Below are positions 12,114 through 24,426 of a DNA stretch of 64,000 bases, piece after piece. Positions within the stretch are counted from its first letter, which is position 1, and every line of letters starts with the position of its first letter. The stretch is from Syngnathus acus (lineage: Eukaryota > Chordata > Actinopteri > Syngnathiformes > Syngnathidae). Below the pieces are notes generated by a model. The model was given only the letters and a program-made list of their open reading frames with translations, had not been told where the DNA came from and did not search any database. The position numbers and the translations under genes are program-made. The DNA is taken from contig NC_051091.1 of NCBI RefSeq assembly GCF_901709675.1, positions 6,668,967 to 6,732,966 of the forward strand. The letters run 5' to 3'.

Positions 12114-15100
12114 GGCCGCCTCTCAGTCCTCGGATATTGAACCTGTCACCCTGTTGATGAAGTCCCATGATACACCAGGCCGGGCTTCCATAGCGCAAGG
12201 ACGAGCGAGCGAGAGAGAGAGAGAGATCGAGAGAGAGCGCTGGAGACACACAAGGCGGACACATGAGAAATGAACTGTGCAGGAGAGAATGAAAACACAT
12301 TATTCTTTTTCAGCATCTCTGACATCAATCATTTGCGACATGTGCACATACATCTATCTTTCTATCCGTCACTCTATCTAGCCATTCATCCAACTATCTG
12401 CTCTCTTCTTGCCGGTACCTCTGATTACCATTTTGGCACAGCTTGAGACGAGAAGATGTCGCTTTGTGAACGGTAGGGCGCCACGATCAGCCACTACCCT
12501 GATGTGTACTGGAGCTCGAGGCAGTGGACAAATTGAATGAAAGTAAGTAATCAGACCCACAGGCAATCAAGTGCTCCCTCGGTGGATCAATAAAAACAAC
12601 AGAGTCGGCAATTTGGCCCAAATTGGTTACATTGCAACTCTAATTATGCAAGACTGTGTCCATTCTAGAAAAATAGCACTTTCATTAATGAAGTGTCTGA
12701 AAGAAAACACAATGCTCAAAATATGGATTCAAATAAATGTTGTTGCATTATCAATCTACTCACAGTTGACGGATCGCATCGAATTAGGAAAATGTTTTAC
12801 TGTACCAGAATTCACCTCTGGGGGGGGGGGGGGGGGGAATCACTCTTCTGTACTGCAATTATAAGTTAAATGAGATGCTACATGGTACATTCTTTAATGG
12901 TTAAAAAAAAAGGTTGAAAATAAACAATTTCTCAGGCGTGCTTTAAAAAAAAAAGGGGTGATGTGGAGCTAAAAATAACTCCAATAAACAGCTTGCTCCC
13001 TTCGTCTCATGATGTTTAATCACATACTAAATAAGGGAAGCCGCTGTACAGCACGCAGTGTACTTTCAGTGAGGCTTTTAATGAAGAATAAAATTAACAC
13101 ATGCCATGAGTCACATTTGAGATCATAGAAAAAACACTTCGTGTTAGCGCTTCTCTGTTTAGAATCGCAAACTTACTGTCAGTTGTTATCTTGCTTGCTG
13201 ACTGACAGGTGCTCCTTTGTATCCCGCGTAGGTTGACATCACAGCAGTTTCATGGGGCGTTGCTATGACGACCAAGCTGACTGAAGGAGAAAACGGAAAA
13301 TCCTGGAACCAAAAAAAGACCAAAGTCAATTTGAGTGGAAAAGAGGTCTAATTGGTGCAATAGTTGAGGCTAACGTCAAAGGATGTTTGTTATGGCACAG
13401 TGACAAATTGCACCACACAGAGGGCATCTCGTATCTTGTTTCGTATTGACGGGAGCGAAGGGGAAAGAGATGCAAAGCCTAACGTATTTGCTCATCATTG
13501 ATTAGAAAAGAGGCTCTTGATGGTGCCTACGGGAAATCAATAGGACGTTTTAAAGAAAAATCACAGTTCTATTCAGCTTCAACTACTGGGGGGAACATTT
13601 TGGAGTCAAGTGACAAAGTAGTTGATGGGGAAGCTGTAAATCAAGAGCGCAGAAAGTGAAACCCAAAACAACTTGCAACTATTAATCTCAGCGTTGCTCA
13701 GTTACCCTTCAGCAAACTAGTCGGGTTGCCACGGCAGCCGCTCGACGAGGATGTCTACAGAAGCGCAGCGGAGTTTGAGCATATTTCAGACACACTTAGT
13801 TTCGAGCCCGTGTCTGGAAAAAAGACGCAGTTTGTCAACAGGAAACTGCAGCGGTATTTTTCTAATGTGGGCCTCAAAGCAAAAAAATTCCATTCCAGCA
13901 AAACCGACTGCTTTCTGGTGACGTGTGCTTTGCTCTCCCTGGATACTGTAAAGAGCAGTTGTGGGAGGAAACGGAAGTCCCTAAAGATCAACAGTACACT
14001 TGTCCTGATTATTTTTAGTAATGTAAGCAAATTATGGACTTCTTGACAGGCCAGCCTTGATAACGCAAGTGAGAAAGCAGAGTGGACGTTCAAACACAAA
14101 GTGGTAGCCTAAATGGAAGGAAAAGTTAGGTACAAAAAAAAGCAACACGTAAAAAAAAAATGCTCCTGAAAGAAGAAAGGAGGAGTGGGAGCTGGTAGAC
14201 AAGGTCTACTGGGGAACAGTGGTGGCAGCCCCCCCCACTACAAAATCTTACATCAGTCTTACCCGCAGAGCTTCTGTTTTCCTAGTCTCCAGCAATCCCC
14301 GACAGGCCTGCCTGCTTTCCAAAAGATTCATAATTACCAAAGTAGGCTGCAAGTTACAAACTTAGCACTGATAAAACTGTCAGGTGTACGAAGCACAAAT
14401 CTCACTTGGTACCTCAAATCTATCGAGATCAGCCTTTGCAAAACTTAGCACCAAAGGACCAACACAGGTTGTGACTCATTTGGGAATGTTTTGGATGGTG
14501 TCAAGTTTAATAAAACGATCATGTGATCAATAACAGGAAGATCATCAGCAGAACTATGCTGGTGTTGTCCCGAATTAACCAAGGGTAATTACATTGGAGG
14601 ACAGTGAGCCGTAAAAAGGTATTTGCCCTCTTCTCAAATGATTCTTTTTATGTTCCTCAGTGTTTCAAATGAAACATATAAGACAACACAAGTACTCATA
14701 ATATGCAGTTTTTAAATGAGGAAAGCTCATCACCGGGGACAAAACAATGCACGCAAATAGAAACGGCAACAATCAGGAGACTGTGAGGGGGCGGTGGAGA
14801 ACAAGAGAGAAGGGCTGCGGCAGATACAAGAACACATAACATGTACTCTCTTGCTCGGTCCTCTTGTACGTATGTGCACGTGTGTGTGTGGTTGGAAATG
14901 GGCTCCCTATTGAGACATCAAGCTGTTATTAAAGCGCTCTCTCTCCAGTCAGCACACCACGATGGAGACAATCGTCATGTCAGAGCTTGGAGTCAAGCAG
15001 CGTGTGAAAGGCACAGACACAAACACACACACACACACACACGGAAGACAGCTCGCCGGAGCCCCCACTGAGAGCAATCGTAGGTATACGTCTAATAGAG

Positions 15101-16880
15101 TGAGCGTCATGGTCTCATCCAATGCAGCTCTGAAGTATATTAGGGGCCTGCAGAGGTTAAGGGTAGTGAATGAAATGGAAAACAAATACGTACGTAATCC
15201 CCCACTGAGGGTGACTCTCAGCTGGACGTCTGCTTTTAAATCGCTGACTCTTTCGTACAGAAATCCTCATGTGGAGGGGGAGCGCCATGACTTTCAATTG
15301 ACTTTAAGCGTGTGAGTAATCTTGAAGATTATTTGAAACCAAAAAACAATGAAAGAACCTAACGATTCTTAAACACAAAAATGAAACGAGTTTTATTTAT
15401 TTATTTATTTACTATATTTAGGTGTTTGTTTAATTACCTTTTTTTTTTTTAATATGTAACAGATGGCAATTCTATTTGCTATTCACGGGCCCGAGAATCC
15501 ATGCAAATACATTCTCCCTGGAAAAGATACCCAGTCTCATCTCCTGAGGATGAGAAGGGGTACGCACACCATTGTATGTCCTTTGATTAATCTCTATTAG
15601 AAACTTCATGTTCTAAGCCATCCAACTGGAATAATTAATATCACATTTCACGAATATCTAAATAATATTTATTGCTGTCTCACACACACTAACACCTCCA
15701 TGGGTCATCTTAGACAATTTAATGAGACCCAATACAAGACGTCTGTTTTTATGAATGACGCTTAGTTTTGATTGATACGCTAAAGAGTTCTCATCATTAT
15801 TGCGTTATTGTTTTCATGTCACATTTCGCGTGCAAGTGGAAGACCCCAGCAGGAAACGTGGAGAAAAACAGACAGGAGGATGTAAGGCAGGGAAGAGCTC
15901 ATTTTTGCTCTCTTGAATCACATCTCCTTTAATGCTGACTCGAGGAGATAAAAGGACAACGAGCATCCATTGCAGCCATTGAACATTTTACAGAGCCATT
16001 ATTCAGGTAGAATTTCCAGTAGTAGAAAGGTGCAGTTTTGAACAAATCACGCTCGGCACTGGGGGCCTTTGTGTTGTCCTGCTACCTGAATTATTTATTT
16101 CAGAGATGAAATAGCCAGCTGTTGAAAACTATCACAGAGCAGATGCATACTTTGTCAACTACAGTGGACTTTCATTTTATTAGAAACACAGTCCATGAGA
16201 ATAAAATACGGATAAACTTCTAAATTGAGCCTTTGCATGAGAATATAAACTGTACATGCATGTAGAATCTCATAACTCCATTTTGCCCAAAAAATATATT
16301 ACTTGAGTGCGCAAAATGACTTTCATAGAAAAATATTCACCATTTTCTGTGTTCTAGCTGACCGCCACTAGGAGTTGATCACAAGTGACCTAAGAGCCAC
16401 ACTAACACGCACACATAAGATAAACAACACACAGCGTGTCAAGTGTATTAGTTTTTTCCCCTTTCTCTCTGCTGTATGGAGCATTCTCTTGGGAGCGTGG
16501 GAGAAATCCACAAGCCCGAAGCCCATGACTGTGCCAAGACCCACGTACTCCCACATACAAAGCGCCCCCAGACTGGAAATAAATTTAGGCTGCCAGCAAA
16601 TCAATATTTTGCATTGTGAACAGCGAGCAGCGTGCAATGCTGTGCGCGACGGACCGTGCAAAAAGCAGGAAAAAAAACACTCCAATAACCAAAAGGACGA
16701 TATTCAAATGTAATCTTTACGGCACAGCAAAATTCATACTTGTACACATATCTAAGTTCAAATCATGATTCAAAAGTTAAAAATCTTTCCCAGCTGTGCC
16801 ACCTGCATGTTTGTTGCAAAAAAAAAAACTGTTTTAAGTACAACAGTACACATGGTGAGGAGACTTGAGGTGCACTCCTT
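12114..16880. other. Noncoding interval upstream of the gpr22-like CDS
   Basis: No coding gene is recognised. The interval may be the 5' UTR intron of the minus-strand GPR22-like gene: a possible acceptor (CATCAACAG) lies just upstream of its ATG, and a strong donor is found near 16882. It contains a GA-rich tract (about 12205-12240), an 18-nt G run at 12820-12837, a TTTA repeat near 15390-15411 and a CA repeat near 15020-15042. Two X-box-like motifs are at 13259-13272 and 13735-13748. Confidence 0.5.
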
Positions 16881-16881
16881 A

Positions 16882-17070
16882 CCTTGAAGCGGCGTGCTCA
16901 GCTGCTCTCCATGTCCGCGAGCCAAGTGGGGATGGATGGGAAGTCACTTGTCCGTCCGAGTACATGGTGAGCAACAGCCAGCGAGATCCTTACGCAGCTC
17001 AAAAGGAAGGACGCGTGCACCGACAGAAGGATTCAGTCTCCCTGATGGATGCACTTTGCACAGAGTAATG
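16882..17070 (-). promoter_or_regulatory. Candidate 5' noncoding exon/promoter of the gpr22-like gene
   Basis: On the minus strand a GC-richer block ends with GCCGCTTCAAG followed by GTAAGG, a strong consensus splice donor. No conserved coding frame crosses it. Its position upstream of an intronless GPCR reading frame, with an acceptor-like CAACAG just before that start codon, suggests a 5' UTR exon and nearby promoter. The upstream border is not determined. This is inferred only from splice-site quality and gene order. Confidence 0.4.
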
Positions 17071-17702
17071 ACACGGAGTAGGAAGGGGGCGGGGCCTGTA
17101 GGGACAATCATCATCATCAATCAGTGCAGCGCACTGCAAGCTTCAATTTTTCGTTAAGACTTCATAGTTGGTGTCTAAAGATAATGCAACAAAGAAAATG
17201 ACGTGGAAATTTGTTTGATCGATTCTCATTTTATTGGTATCTTTACTTCAACATAATCGCAATATACAAGAGATTTGAGTTCTGTTGCATAGGACAGGAC
17301 TAAAATACACTAGATCACACAAGGAGGATGTGTGACTTTTCATGCAGCCGACCTTGCAGGCAATTTGTCAAAGATCCATCCAGCCTTTTGCACTTCAACA
17401 CATTCAGTAAGATTTCCTTCCTCCAGCCCTCAACTGTCTTTTCTTTCTTCCTCCAGCCAGCTGCAGCTGACAGGGCAGAAGCAGCCAGGGGACAATTAGG
17501 CAAGCAGGGTGGAGAGACAGCTGAACCTGTTGCCAATTACGCCGACTTGACCGAGCTCCGCTTTTCCCCACACAGGCTTAAGACATGAAGAAAAGGGGAT
17601 AATAAAAATACTTGGTTTTATTTGCTCATCTCCAGCAGATTCAATTTAACATCCAAGAAGAATATTATGTTACTTCAGCAGATAATGTAACAAACTCCAT
17701 CA

Positions 17703-19728
17703 TCAGTAGGTTGCCCGACGTAAGAGAAAGCGCTGCAACTGACAGATACGGCTTTCCCGATGGAGCAACAGGGCCTTCTCTGGTCGGTCCTCTACTTGCT
17801 CGTGCTCGTCGTCATCCTCGTCCTCCTCCTCCTCCTCCTCCCGTTCCATTAGCTGCTCCATGTACCAGGAGGAGCTTAGCAGGATGTGGCCAGTCGCCTG
17901 CATGGAGAAGACTGTCCATCGCAAAGCCTCCCTTCAGGCACCACACAAATACGCATTGTATTAGTCTCAACAGAAAAGAGGCAGCGATTTTGAGAAATAT
18001 GCATTCTACCAAATGGTGGTGATATTGGCTAACATTATGTGACAAACATTTTTGCTCCCCACTGTTGAGTCACAATTCCAAAATGCAATCCTCTGCTGCA
18101 AGGTCTGTGCCAGAGTTGATCACCAGCAACTCTAGTGATGACATAACTCCTCACAAAATTAATCTCAGAAAAATCTAGCCCATCTCAACTCTGCCGCCCA
18201 CACTGTATACTGCGTGTTGTCTGTCCAGAGAACAGTGCGAATGCTATTGTGCAGATGGTTTTGGAGCACTTACAAATATTCTATTTGTTGCATCATCAGA
18301 GGTAAACAGAAGGATTCGACATTGATAAGAACTTGAGCATTTTGAACTTCAACAGAAAAATTCAGCTGGATCTCATTCACTCACTTCAACATCCTCTTGG
18401 CCTCATAACAGCGCACTTCATAAGACAAGGAGTAAACACCGTACAGTGTTGCTTTGACATTCAAGCAGCCGATGAAATCACTGGGGTTGTTCTTGTACAG
18501 GTCAAAGGTCACCTTGGCCACATCTGTCCGTTGCTGTGGCCTGCGTTTACTGAGCTGGTCTCTCGAGAGGCCGTTCTGAAGAAACACAGGGTCAAAGGGC
18601 GGCCAACTTGGCTTTAGCGTGATGGGGAACAAAGTGTCTTGCTCAGTTGCACAAAGACAGCAGTTAGCAAGCAAATTCATTTATCCAACTATTAGATTAC
18701 TTTTGTCTGCAGTCCTAAAAATTCGACCCTCTGGTATCTTGGGCCAATTTTTACAGCTGTCACGCAAGTCCCTAACTCAACCGGTGGTCAAGCGGCCCTC
18801 TAGTGGTCCGTGTCGGTATTGCAGGTGGTCCGTGAAATTGGAAATGGAAAATTGTTTTTAAAAATAAAATAGATTTGTTATTTGGATTTGATTTATTTTT
18901 CAACTAAGACTGCGAGTCATTTACCCATCTAAATTATAACAAAGGTAGCCTAGATTCCCAAAATAGACGTATAGATGCAAATAAATAGTCTGTATAGGTC
19001 TATCCTCCTTGGGTGCAAAATAAAATAATATTCCACCAAAGCAGAGGTCCCCGAGTTGCTTTTTGGTTATAATGTTAGTTCCTCGGACAAAAGCCGTGTT
19101 GGAGCCATCTGATCAGCAATGCCACCTAGTGGTGCATGCAACACTGTACCTGTGATGGGGTCCACTTCTCTCCTTTCTCCAGCACCATGAGAACAGTGTT
19201 GTCAGGCAGTGTTGTGAAGAAATCCTCGGTGTCCACACCTGTGCCATCTTCATCCAGGACCAGGCTACTGGCACACAGCACATTTAGTGAGTCGCTCACC
19301 TATAAAGGACAAAAATGGGCTCATTTATTTAGAATTGTGGCAACACTGATTAGAAACAAGAAGCAAACTCATGACATCACCACCACTGTGAGTCAATTTG
19401 TGGTCTCTTTGCTTCCCTCTGTCCACACCTTGTTCATCAGGTCTTCTAACGCATCCGCCATGATGCCCTTCTTCAAACTACGATCGGCATTAGTCACTCG
19501 AAAAGGTTTTGGCCGAGATACTTGTCTTGATAGAAGCTGCTGGGTTACGGATGCACTAGCTGACACACACCTGATTAAGGATTACAAAAAAAGAAGGTTG
19601 AGGGGAAGAAAAAAATAATAGCTAAGGAGGACAAATATGCCCTTTCCTCTAAATTCACCCCAGGAACTGATATCTTACTTTAAGGAAGACTGAGTCAGGA
19701 GGTTGAGAGACTTCAGAGCATAATCCAT
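17703..19728 (-). CDS. cidec: Cell death-inducing DFFA-like effector C (CIDEC/FSP27)
   Basis: CIDE proteins act at lipid-droplet contact sites and promote lipid transfer and droplet growth. Five coding exons join in phase on the minus strand: 19728-19679, 19570-19429, 19299-19150, 18575-18385 and 17931-17703, giving 253 aa. The N-terminus MDYALKSLNLL matches the CIDEC start. The CIDE-N domain (about 36-112) holds KPFRVTNADRSLKKGIMA and a DTEDFFTTLPDNTVLMVLEK core. The CIDE-C domain (about 130-205) holds DVAKVTFDLYKNNP, DFIGCLNVKATLYGVYSLSY and FSMQATGHILLSSSWYM. After CIDE-C there is a strongly acidic run (EREEEEEEDEDDDEHEQ) not recalled in the mammalian protein. A TTTATT at 17230-17235 or 17616-17621 could be the polyadenylation signal. 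The gene neighbours ttll3 in both fish and human. CIDEA and CIDEB are less likely because of the N-terminus and gene order. Confidence 0.93.
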
Positions 19729-21305
19729 CACTGAAGAAAGTGCTCGGCAACTTGTATGACAAAACTGGAAATGAGCACAATTGTTCCAAATGACTTGTCC
19801 AAAACAATCCTGCACTCTGGTCACCGTATTTTTTGACTGCCGAACTAAATTTAAGCAAAAATCACACACCCTTCCTTGTCCGGACAAGAGTGAATCACGG
19901 CGACAACTGGCCAGTGAACCTTGTGCTCTTGTTGAGCAAGTCAAATAGTTTCATTGTCATTGCGCAAGACTTCATGGCCGTCCCCCTTCATTGTCCTGGC
20001 CCGACATCAAGTATAAAGTTCACCAATATTGCTTTTCTATCGGAATGCGTGTTGTTTTATTCGGGAAAGTTTATCTCTCCGTGTGCTGACACTGCTAGGA
20101 ATAGCTTCATACCAGGAAAAGCAGCATTGCAGTAAATTTTATAAAAATAGAAAAATTTGAGATGCCTTCCGTTCATTTGATGGTAGTAGATTCAAAACGG
20201 CCAGAAGTGACTAAAGTTCTGTTTCTATAATCCATAATCGCAATAGTGGAACATCGAGCACAAAAATGCTCGGGGATGCTTACAAACAGTTCAGATTAGA
20301 AAAACTACAGTATATTACCAATGGAATTATTTCCTTTACTAATAAAATGTCAAATACGTTCTAAGGACAGCGCATTTTGAAGGAAAAAGGAAACTTAATC
20401 ACCCAAATTCAGTTTTAAATGTGCTCAACGCTATTGGGTTTGAGAAATGTGAAGTGATATAGTTTATATATATTTTTTAAATGGTCAAACTTACTTGTTA
20501 ATTGTATCCTCCCTGCAGTTGCCCGCATACCGCGTTGAATTTAAAGCACCCGGATCACGTTTCCAACTAATTGCAGCATGCCATGTGACTTCCGTTCATA
20601 ACCGGAATTTAGTAGTTTATTGAGACAATTTTATTTATTTATGACCCATCTAGTTATTGACACAAGCCACTTTGGAAATAGAAAACCACTAATTAATCAT
20701 TAACTGATATTAATAAATGGTGCTGTGAATAAAACACCTGTGACAATGATGTCTAACAGAAATATCGTTTTGATTTCATCATTTCCGCTTGTTAGCTATT
20801 TTTCTGCCGCTTTTGTGAGCTTTAAGTAATAGTCTGGAGGTCACAAAGTCCAGAGTGAACTAGATGAGCAGTTTATTTCACTCTGTAAAATCATATGTCA
20901 TGCTCATGCTGTGCAGATGAATCACGCAGCGAAATGGTCTTCAGTGGATAGCACACATAAACTAAACCTTGCCCAAGTATTGTAGACAAAGGCTAATATG
21001 GAAGCTCTATGTTTCATTTGTTTTTAATGGTTCCTGATGCTTATCGATGCACAGTAAAATGAACAAGACTTAATATAAATAAATAAATATCATCATATTT
21101 AATGTAATACGTTTTGCTGGAATTAATGACATGCAAAAACACAAGGAATTTCTGCTGAGAAATGTGACCCGGTCAAAGTGCATATTAACTAGTGACGGGC
21201 TCAAATTGTATCTGAGCTGCTGTCAGTGATGAAGTGCATCAAAATTATTATTTTATTTTATTTTTCTCGCTTTGCAGGTCTGCCCCGCCCCCCTTTTCTG
21301 GCATG
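19729..21305. other. Interval between cidec and the urocortin gene
   Basis: No gene is recognised. The part next to 19729 should carry the cidec promoter and 5' UTR. The part near 21250 holds repeated TTTATT (AATAAA on the minus strand), a likely polyadenylation signal for the urocortin gene. The remainder is AT-rich without notable structure. Confidence 0.5.
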
Positions 21306-21677
21306 CTATTTCTTCTTGCCAACCCGCGCCATCAGTTCTGCATTGGCTGCCGCTTTGGTCCTCATGTCCTGGTTCTTGGCCAGATCTATGAGGACGCTGA
21401 GAATACTGGTGGGGACATCAAGGGACAGGGCGAAGCGGGATCCCGGCTGGGTTCTCTTGGGCACCTGCGGAGCTCGCACCGGCCGCAGAAGCACGCGATG
21501 CTCGGAGCGGAGCAACGTGTTCAACACCCCGCCGCGGTTTATGATGTCGACTGCCAGCGCGCCTCTCCTGATGGCCTCGTCGAAGTCAGCGACTTCTGCC
21601 TTCTGACTGCCCCCCTGAGCGTGGATCCCGCAAGGCAGCAGCAGAGCCAGGCAGAAGCACAAGCCCAACGTCCTCAT
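21306..21677 (-). CDS. ucn2: Urocortin precursor (urocortin 2 by gene order, UCN3-like in sequence)
   Basis: This encodes a secreted CRF-family neuropeptide precursor, ligand class for CRF receptor 2. The 123-residue frame lies in one exon. A signal peptide is seen at MRTLGLCFCLALLLPCGIHA. The C-terminal mature region starts FALSLDVPTSILSVL and ends AANAELMARV, about 38 residues, followed by GKKK: a Gly amide donor and a basic cleavage run. The start at 21677 is preferred over an upstream in-frame Met because CCAACAG just before it looks like a splice acceptor; family genes have the intron in the 5' UTR. The peptide body is nearest UCN3, but the ARV-Gly end recalls UCN2, and the adjacent gene is uqcrc1, which neighbours UCN2 in human. 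The family is certain; the ucn2 versus ucn3 assignment is moderate. Confidence 0.85.
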   Translation of the reverse strand: MRTLGLCFCLALLLPCGIHAQGGSQKAEVADFDEAIRRGALAVDIINRGGVLNTLLRSEHRVLLRPVRAPQVPKRTQPGSRFALSLDVPTSILSVLIDLAKNQDMRTKAAANAELMARVGKKK

Positions 21678-24064
21678 GCTCGCAATTCTGTTGGCAGGCA
21701 CACAAAATGACGCAAATTATTTCAAGGATGCGTGCGTGAAAGGCAAGGCAAGGCGCAAAAAAAAAAAAGTAATTCAATATGCTTCACATTTGAAAGCAAA
21801 ATACAACATTTAAAAGCAAATAATTAAAGGCATAAAAAAACAACGATTTTAGACCATTAAAAGCAAATTACTTAAAGAATTTACAGCGCAAGAAAACCAA
21901 ATTTTGCACAAATTCATTATGGACATACAATTTTTAACTTGGATTTAAAGGATAGTCATAAATAGTTTCAAAGCATCCTATTTGACATATTAGAATGCAC
22001 AGTACAACACAAAACAATCCAAGTCCTGCTAAAGTGTTGCTGATGAGTACTACTTACTCAGTGTCACTTCAGTAGATTGTTGGTGACTTGGAGAAAAAAA
22101 GTCACTTCAATTTCCAGCGCTGGAAATAATCTGGATATTTGAATAATCAACCCAAAAATGTTTTCCTTCTCCTCCTCAGTAATGACAGGAGCGACCTGCG
22201 TGTAAAGCAGCAGGACGTTCAAGTGGCTGAAAGTCCAGCACGACCCCGTCTTCACTGCTGTCTCCTCTCTCTGTTTATGTCCCCCCTCCCTTTGTTTAAT
22301 CTCATTTCCTTCACCCTTGTTGCAATTTCTTTCTTCCATCTAAAAATAACACATTCACAATCATTGGAACATAATGACACAGACAGTCAGGCCGCAGAAG
22401 AAAAGTGCATTTATCCAAATGTACTAATAAACCTTTGATGCCAAAAAAGAGGACGTGTGAGAGATATGATCTCAGCCACACTTATGCATTCATTTGATTC
22501 ATCATGCAGAAGAGCTATCAAATAAGATTACAGTGACAAGGCGGGCCATTGAAATTATTATCATTTGTGTGCATGGTTTCCAATATGCGGTGTGTCCGTG
22601 TTCATTTTCACATCTTTTACCCTGCTGACAATACAATAAGATGCTTCAAGGGGAAGTCAAGCCAAAAATGTTTAGACAATATGTTCTATGCAACCACACT
22701 AGGCTAAAGACCAATATTGCATTTTGTGAAATATGAATCAAGCAGAACAATCTACCTGTTTTTAATCATTTTGTACTGCCACGTGCCCTCAATGTCATTT
22801 TCAGTCAACAGCAAGTGGCAGCACAGGGCAAAATGGCCGCCGCCTCTCTGAACGGTTTAAAACGAGTCTTCCTACAGCTTCCTACTTGTTTCCTTATTTT
22901 TATGCACCAATGTTAAATGGTCAATGTGCATGAATAATGTGCACTTTTTCAGCTTGGCTGAGATTTCCCAAATACTGTAAAAGCATCCGAGCATGAATTT
23001 TATTTGCAACTTTTGCTCTTTCATCCTTCTTCACCTGTCACGTCACAGTAACATGAGCTGCTTACGTCAATGCCTCTAAAAGAAGCTGTTCTACATGACG
23101 GAGCATTCCTAACTTTTGTGAGGAGATTTTACTGGCTTCATTAATTTGCAACAACAGCTGCTCAACCATGTTGTTGCTTCTTTAAAACGGCAATTGTATT
23201 GTTTTGTTGCATGATGCAGTGACTCATCTAAGACGACTTGCGTTCCAAAGGCAATTATTGAACTACTATCATAACATAAGGGACTCCGGAAAACCGAGGA
23301 AGGGGATGTCAGGCCGAGAACTACCTCATCTCTTGAAGCACCTCCATTGCATCCCATCACCGGAGCGATCCTCATCTCACTAATGACTTAAATTTAATCG
23401 TCGGCCCTCGAGGGTCCTCTGGCGAGAGGAGTCATCGTGGATGGCTAGAGATAAACAAACATGCGTTACGCAGATGTCAGGCCTCCTCCTAACAAATGTT
23501 CACGATTTATACCAGTCAGTGGCATGGCTGTCATAGATAGAGCGCAGCATGACTTCACATGAATAGAAGACAAGGTCATGATTCTAAGCAGAGCCTGGCC
23601 TATCAACCACGCAGCTTCGTAACATCGACGTTTGACGTCAGTCTTTGTGTTTACTATATACATAGTATGTATCATAAATCTGTGACGTAAATCAGATTCA
23701 TCTTATGATGCTGGCATTTCAAACAGAATATTAGCAGTCTTCTAAAGTAGGCTGCCTTGGCACACTAGTCTGTTGTGACATCACGAGTGCCACTATAAAA
23801 TATAATACACTAATAATGACAATAAATCTCTCCATAAGTTATTCACTGAGTAGAGTGATACGAGATCAATATTTCATTGAGATTTTTTTTCTACTGTAAT
23901 GTTTTTCTACTGGGTTGGCTTTACGATACAATGCAAATTAAAGGAGAAAATTGGGACTGTTTGGCAGACCAAGATGGCCGCAACAGTGGGCACACGAGCA
24001 GCTACCTGTAGTGTTGTATGACAAACATACACCATTCAGCACCAAACCAGATCAAATAAACAAA
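21678..24064. other. Interval between urocortin and uqcrc1
   Basis: No coding gene is recognised. In human, COL7A1 lies between UCN2 and UQCRC1, but I see no collagen Gly-X-Y coding here, so that gene is absent from this position. The urocortin promoter and 5' noncoding exon must lie in the part nearest 21678, but I could not place them. There is a marginal donor-like site near 22200. Confidence 0.5.
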
Positions 24065-24083
24065 AGAACCCATGTTTTACAGT

Positions 24084-24089
24084 TTTATT
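24084..24089 (-). terminator. Polyadenylation signal of uqcrc1
   Basis: Plus-strand TTTATT reads as AATAAA on the minus strand, about 340 nt downstream of the uqcrc1 stop codon. The implied cleavage site is near 24065. Confidence 0.6.
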
Positions 24090-24426
24090 TTTGTCAGAAT
24101 GTGAGCTTCTGTTATGTACAATAGAAGACAGAAATCGATTTTACAGACATGATAAATATACTCTTGCTCCAAATAGGTTGCATTTAGGATCTACAGAGTC
24201 CTGATTTCAATCGAGGTCCAGCCCCCCTTCCTCTACTCACATCTGTGCCAGCTGTTGAGGTCATGTGCGGATTAAACAAGGTTACCTGTGAACTGCCACC
24301 TTCAATGACTAAAACAGCGGGCATGATAAGAGGGAGGTTGGCGGGGGGCTGGACTGATCGATGGCTGTCTGTGTGGACACTCGGTGAGGATGAGGAGCAG
24401 GACACGGATCGACACCACGATGCAAT

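Noticed and set aside
13726-14046. 106-residue plus frame
   Set aside because: It was considered as a small gene because X-box-like DNA precedes it, but no domain or family is recognisable and the region looks intronic.
21226-21710. Plus-strand frames of 126 and 158 residues
   Set aside because: They are antisense shadows of the urocortin precursor, whose minus frame carries a signal peptide and a conserved peptide.
21710-24060. Possible COL7A1 between urocortin and uqcrc1
   Set aside because: Expected from human gene order, but no Gly-X-Y repeat coding is present on either strand.
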